In this document: positions 60,925 to 64,000 of the stretch, one piece after another
Layout of the letters: every line of letters begins with the position of its first letter
Position numbering within the stretch: position 1 is the stretch's first letter
Assembly: GCF_000196675.2 (NCBI RefSeq)
Contig: NC_015312.1
Location: forward strand, 682,001-746,000
DNA from: Pseudonocardia benzenivorans CB1190
GTDB lineage: Bacteria; Actinomycetota; Actinomycetes; Mycobacteriales; Pseudonocardiaceae
Length of the DNA stretch: 64,000 nucleotides
Direction: 5' to 3'
Translations under genes and position numbers: made by a program
The notes under the pieces: generated by a model
The model's database searches: none
Told to the model about the DNA's origin: nothing
The model's input: the letters and a program-made list of their open reading frames with translations, nothing else

Positions 60925-61931
60925 TGGGGCTGCCCCGCATCGGGATCGCCGCCTGCGGCGGCACCATCGCCGCCACCGCGGACGGCGGTGGGACGGCCAC
61001 GCCCCGGCTCGGCGCCGCCGACCTGCTCGACGCCGCGCCCTGGCTGCGCGACATCGCCGACCCGCAGGCGCGCACCGTCATGACCAAGGCGTCACCCGAC
61101 ATCACGGTCGACGACACCGTCCGGCTCCACGACGAGCTGGTCGCGTTCGTCCGCGACGAGCGGCTCGACGGCGTCGTCGTCACGTCGGGGACGGACACCC
61201 TCGAGGAGGTCGCGTTCACTGTCGACCTGCTGTGGGACTCCGACGTGCCGCTCGTGGTGACGGGCGCGATCCGCAACGCGAGCAAGCCCGGCGCCGACGG
61301 CCCGGCGAACCTGACGGCGGCCGTCGCGACCGCGGCGTCGGCCGCTGCCCGGGGGCTCGGTGCGCTCGTCGTGCTGAACGACCAGGTCCACGCCGCGCGG
61401 TACGCGCGCAAGGGCAACTCCGGCAACGTCGCCGCGTTCGTGTCGCCGACGGTCGGGCCGCTCGGCTACCTCGCGGAGGGTGTCCCGGTGATCCCGCTGC
61501 GGGTCTCGCGGACCCCGCGCGTCGACCCGCCGGTCCTCCCGGTGTCCGCGGCCGTCGCGCTGCTGACCACCTTCATGGGCGACGACGGTGCCCTGCTGCC
61601 TGCCGTCGCGTCGGGCGGGTTCGCCGGGCTCGTCGTCGCCGGCTTCGGGGGCGGTCACGTGCCCGCCGCCTTCGCGGAGCACCCGGCGTTCGCGCAGCTG
61701 CTCGACTCCGTGCCGGTCGTGCTCGCGTCGCGGGCCAACGCCGGGGAACCGTTGCGCGCCACCTACAGCGGGTTCTCCGGATCCGAGACCGAGCTGGCCC
61801 GTCGCGGAGTCATCAGCGCCGGTTGTCTCGACGCGCCCAAGGCGCGCGTGCTGCTGACCCTGCTGGCGGCCGCGGGCGAGCCGCCCGAACGGGTCCGTGC
61901 CGCGTTCCGCCGGTTCTCCGCACTCCCGTAG
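60924..61931 (+). CDS. L-asparaginase-family amidohydrolase
   Basis: 335 residues. The first catalytic Thr14 is in CGGTIAAT and the second pair Thr90-Asp91 in TSGTDTLEE. The catalytic lysine is in ARKGNSGNVAAF and the family GADGPANL is present. It lacks a signal peptide, so it is cytoplasmic. It may hydrolyse asparagine or an amide or carbamoyl product of the hydantoinase; the coupled start (TGATG) favours a pathway role. No ribosome site is evident, consistent with re-initiation. Confidence 0.88.
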   Translation: MGLPRIGIAACGGTIAATADGGGTATPRLGAADLLDAAPWLRDIADPQARTVMTKASPDITVDDTVRLHDELVAFVRDERLDGVVVTSGTDTLEEVAFTVDLLWDSDVPLVVTGAIRNASKPGADGPANLTAAVATAASAAARGLGALVVLNDQVHAARYARKGNSGNVAAFVSPTVGPLGYLAEGVPVIPLRVSRTPRVDPPVLPVSAAVALLTTFMGDDGALLPAVASGGFAGLVVAGFGGGHVPAAFAEHPAFAQLLDSVPVVLASRANAGEPLRATYSGFSGSETELARRGVISAGCLDAPKARVLLTLLAAAGEPPERVRAAFRRFSALP

Positions 61932-61955
61932 GCCCTTCCCAGGAGGACACTCCGC

Positions 61956-63095
61956 ATGCGCACGCACAACCTCGCCGTCATCGGTGGCGACGGGATCGGA
62001 CCGGACGTCACCGCGGCGGCCCTCGCGGCCATGCGCGCCGCGGCCGACCGGTTCGGTTTCACCCTGTCCACCACCGACTTCGACCTCGGCGCGGCGAGCT
62101 ACCACCGCACCGGGGTGGCACTCGACGACTCCGCCGTGGAGCAGTTGCGCGGCCACGACGCGATCCTCCTCGGCGCCATCGGGGACCCGAGCGTGGCTCC
62201 CGGGATCCTGGAGCGCGGCGTCGTGCTCGCGCTGCGGGTCGCGCTGGCCCAGTCGGTCAACGTGCGGCCCGTCCGGCTGTACCCGGGGGTGCAGAGCCCG
62301 GTGCGTGGCATCACGCCCCAACGCTGCGACATGGTGATCCTGCGCGAGAACACCGAGGGCCTCTACGCCGGCGGCGGCGCTCTCGTCCACGAGGGGACGG
62401 CGAACGCCCTCGCGTTGCAGCAGTCGGTGACCACGGCGTCGGCCACCCGCTCGATCGTGGAGGTGGCGTTCCGGCTCGCCGCGGCCCGCCGGGGACGGCT
62501 GGCGTTGTGCCACAAGTCCAACGTCCTCACCTACGCGGGACGGCTGTGGGACGAGGTCGTCGAGGAGGTCGGCGCCGAGTACCCCGACGTGACGCGCGAC
62601 TACGTCCACGTCGACGCGATGTGCCAGCACCTGCCGCTGAGCCCCGAGCGGTTCGACGTCGTCGTCACCGACAACCTGTTCGGCGACATCATCAGCGACC
62701 TCGGCGCGACGGTGCAGGGCGGACTGGGGCTCGCGGCGAGCGCCAACCTCAACCCGACCGGGTCGGCCCCCAGCATGTTCGAGCCCGTCCACGGTTCCGC
62801 GCCCGACATCGCGGGCAAGGGCTGGGCGAACCCGGCCGCGGCCGTGCTGTCGGGCGCGCTCTGCCTCGCCGCGCTCGGTGAGCGCGACGCGGCGCTGGCC
62901 TGCGAGGCCGCGGCGGCGTCCGTCGTCGCGGAGCTGCCCGCGCTGTCGGGGGCGGCGATGGGCGCGTCGACGGCGGAGATCGGGGAGCGGATCGCCGCGC
63001 GCGTGGCGACGGCCGACCCGGCGACCATCGGCGACCCCGCGACGTCGCTGATGAGCGCCATGGCCGCCATCGCGCCGGTGCCCGACCGCGGCTGA
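61956..63095 (+). CDS. Isocitrate/isopropylmalate dehydrogenase family enzyme
   Basis: 379 residues behind CAGGAGG. Beta-decarboxylating dehydrogenase: GGDGIGPDV at the start, DMVILRENTEGLYAGG with the substrate-phosphate-position residues, HKSNVL (catalytic Lys), and TDNLFGDIISDLGA with the metal-binding aspartates. Such enzymes oxidise malate-like 2-hydroxy acids, for example isopropylmalate, tartrate or 3-substituted malates. As the last gene of the hydantoinase cluster it may process the acid released there, rather than serve leucine synthesis. Confidence 0.88.
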   Translation: MRTHNLAVIGGDGIGPDVTAAALAAMRAAADRFGFTLSTTDFDLGAASYHRTGVALDDSAVEQLRGHDAILLGAIGDPSVAPGILERGVVLALRVALAQSVNVRPVRLYPGVQSPVRGITPQRCDMVILRENTEGLYAGGGALVHEGTANALALQQSVTTASATRSIVEVAFRLAAARRGRLALCHKSNVLTYAGRLWDEVVEEVGAEYPDVTRDYVHVDAMCQHLPLSPERFDVVVTDNLFGDIISDLGATVQGGLGLAASANLNPTGSAPSMFEPVHGSAPDIAGKGWANPAAAVLSGALCLAALGERDAALACEAAAASVVAELPALSGAAMGASTAEIGERIAARVATADPATIGDPATSLMSAMAAIAPVPDRG

Positions 63096-63180
63096 GCAGC
63101 GCGGTCCGTGCGACGCCGGGACCGCCGCCCCTGTTGCCCGGGGCTGCAGGTCCTCGACGGGAAAGGCTGCGGACGCCGGT

Positions 63181-63222
63181 CGTGAGTGGCGACGGTCGCC
63201 ATGGCGACCATCGCCACTCACG
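63181..63222. terminator. Dispersed hairpin copy 4
   Basis: Arms at 63181-63200 and 63203-63222 pair over 20 bp with one mismatch around AT. It lies between the convergent stops at 63095 and 63239, nearer to the MFS gene. A weaker stem GCGGTCC/GGACCGC is at 63101-63125. Confidence 0.8.
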
Positions 63223-63238
63223 GAAGAGCCGACCGGGG

Positions 63239-64000
63239 TCAGACCGCGCTGCCCGACGCGGCGACCAGCGGCCCCCGTCGTCCGACCGCCCACACCGCGA
63301 GTGCGAACGCGCTGGCCACCGCCCCCGCCACCGAGATCGCCGTCCACCCGCCGGCCGACCACAGCACCGTCGCCGCTGCCGAGCCGATCGCCCCGCCGAC
63401 GAAGTTGCCGGCCACGAGTGCGGTGTTGAGCCGGCTGCGCGCCTCGTGCGAGATCGCGAACACGCGCGTCTGGTTGAGGATGTTCTGGGCCTGGATCGCG
63501 ATGTCCAGCAGGACGACGACGACCAGCACCAGCACCAGCGAGTGCCCGGCGAAGGCCGCGACCACGAACGTCACCACCGCGAGCGCCCAGGCGACACCGC
63601 TGGCCGGCAGTGACCAGCCGCGGTCGTGCAGCCGCCCCGCTCGTTGCGCCGCGAGCGCGCCTGCCAGTCCGGCGAGGCCGACCAGCCCGATCACCGTCAC
63701 GGGCAGGTGGAACGGCGGGCCGCTGAGCAGGAAGGTCAGCGCCGTCCAGAACATCGAGAACACGCCGAACCCGGTCGCGGCGATGACCAGCGTCCAGCGC
63801 AGCACCCGCTCGTGCGCGAGGGCGCGGCCGACAGACGCGATCAGCGCCGGGTAGCGCAGCCGCGTCTTGGGCTCCAGCGGGGGCACCGCCCGGTACAGCA
63901 GCACCGCGAGGACGACGGTCAGCGCCGCCGCCGCAGCGAAGATCGCCCGCCATCCCGCGAACCCCGCGACGAGACCGCTGATCGTGCGCGACAACAGGAT
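63239..64000 (-). CDS. MFS transporter, N-terminal part outside window
   Basis: The C-terminal 253 residues of a major facilitator protein, reading from the right edge (ILLSRTISGLVAGFAGWRAIFAAAAAL) to the stop at 63239. About seven or eight helices are visible, with the central loop LEPKTRLRYPALIASVGRAL between the two halves. The GWRAIF turn is common in drug-type exporters (DHA1/DHA2). The frame is open to the window edge, so an internal TTG at 63994 is not taken as the start. Substrate unknown. Confidence 0.85.
   Translation of the reverse strand: MLLSRTISGLVAGFAGWRAIFAAAAALTVVLAVLLYRAVPPLEPKTRLRYPALIASVGRALAHERVLRWTLVIAATGFGVFSMFWTALTFLLSGPPFHLPVTVIGLVGLAGLAGALAAQRAGRLHDRGWSLPASGVAWALAVVTFVVAAFAGHSLVLVLVVVVLLDIAIQAQNILNQTRVFAISHEARSRLNTALVAGNFVGGAIGSAAATVLWSAGGWTAISVAGAVASAFALAVWAVGRRGPLVAASGSAV

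Noticed and set aside
63239..63994. Complete MFS gene starting at TTG 63994
   Set aside because: The frame is open to the window edge and the visible part is only the second half of an MFS protein, so it is a truncated gene.

Overview
The window is a very GC-rich actinobacterial chromosome segment with strong third-position G/C bias, many GTG starts, 1- and 4-base stop/start overlaps and many leaderless-type promoters. A MimABCD-type binuclear iron monooxygenase, a mycothiol-dependent formaldehyde dehydrogenase (mscR), an NDMA-dependent-type alcohol dehydrogenase and an RskA-like anti-sigma factor point to Pseudonocardiaceae, most likely Pseudonocardia. This placement is inference from gene content; no rRNA or tRNA gene is visible.

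Layout. (1) 1-3511, minus strand: thiolase-fold protein, DUF35 partner, TAXI solute-binding lipoprotein and luciferase-like monooxygenase, probably one operon behind two tandem 16-bp operators that occupy the promoter spacer, -10 and start region. (2) 3729-13410: mimR activator divergent from mimA-mimB-mimC-mimD-mimG (monooxygenase large subunit, reductase, small subunit, coupling protein, dedicated GroEL) plus a degenerate amidohydrolase, with hairpins between mimA/mimB, mimD/mimG and after mimG. (3) 13558-23404: MHS transporter, GGCT-like protein and mtnA back to back over a shared palindromic -10, MFS, MBL-fold hydrolase plus mscR, enoyl-CoA hydratase, fumarylacetoacetase-like, thioesterase, cupin and a small phage-type zinc protein. 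(4) 23411-34936: a 16-bp tandem repeat, MerR regulator divergent from fadA-fadB, a carboxylate-amine ligase, a GAF-ANTAR regulator, an acyltransferase, an ABC pair and a DUF1980/UPF0718 pair. (5) 35009-44956: P-loop kinase, ECF sigma and zinc anti-sigma, alcohol dehydrogenase, and a four-gene operon (enolase-superfamily dehydratase, maleylacetate reductase family, 2-hydroxyacid dehydrogenase, MHS transporter) divergent from a LysR regulator. (6) 45053-54624: duplicated EamA exporters, trmO, a GAF-GGDEF cyclase, two HxlR regulators, acyl-CoA dehydrogenase, DinB, His-rich peptide, PrsW protease and carbonic anhydrase. (7) 54763-63095: a GntR/FCD-controlled sugar-type ABC importer joined to hydantoinase, asparaginase and isopropylmalate-dehydrogenase-family genes. 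A truncated MFS gene closes the window.

Themes. The gene set is rich in uptake and oxidation of small organic compounds: short-chain alkane/ketone/phenol oxidation (mim), alcohol and formaldehyde handling, beta-oxidation, sugar-acid or aromatic acid turnover, and amide/hydantoin hydrolysis. Regulators mostly sit divergent from their targets with a palindrome between them.

Two non-coding patterns stand out. One is a dispersed hairpin family (four clear copies at 18290, 38878, 59398 and 63181) that fills gaps between gene ends. The other is a set of TAnnnT -10 elements 6-8 bases before start codons, including one 10-bp palindrome that appears to drive two divergent leaderless genes.
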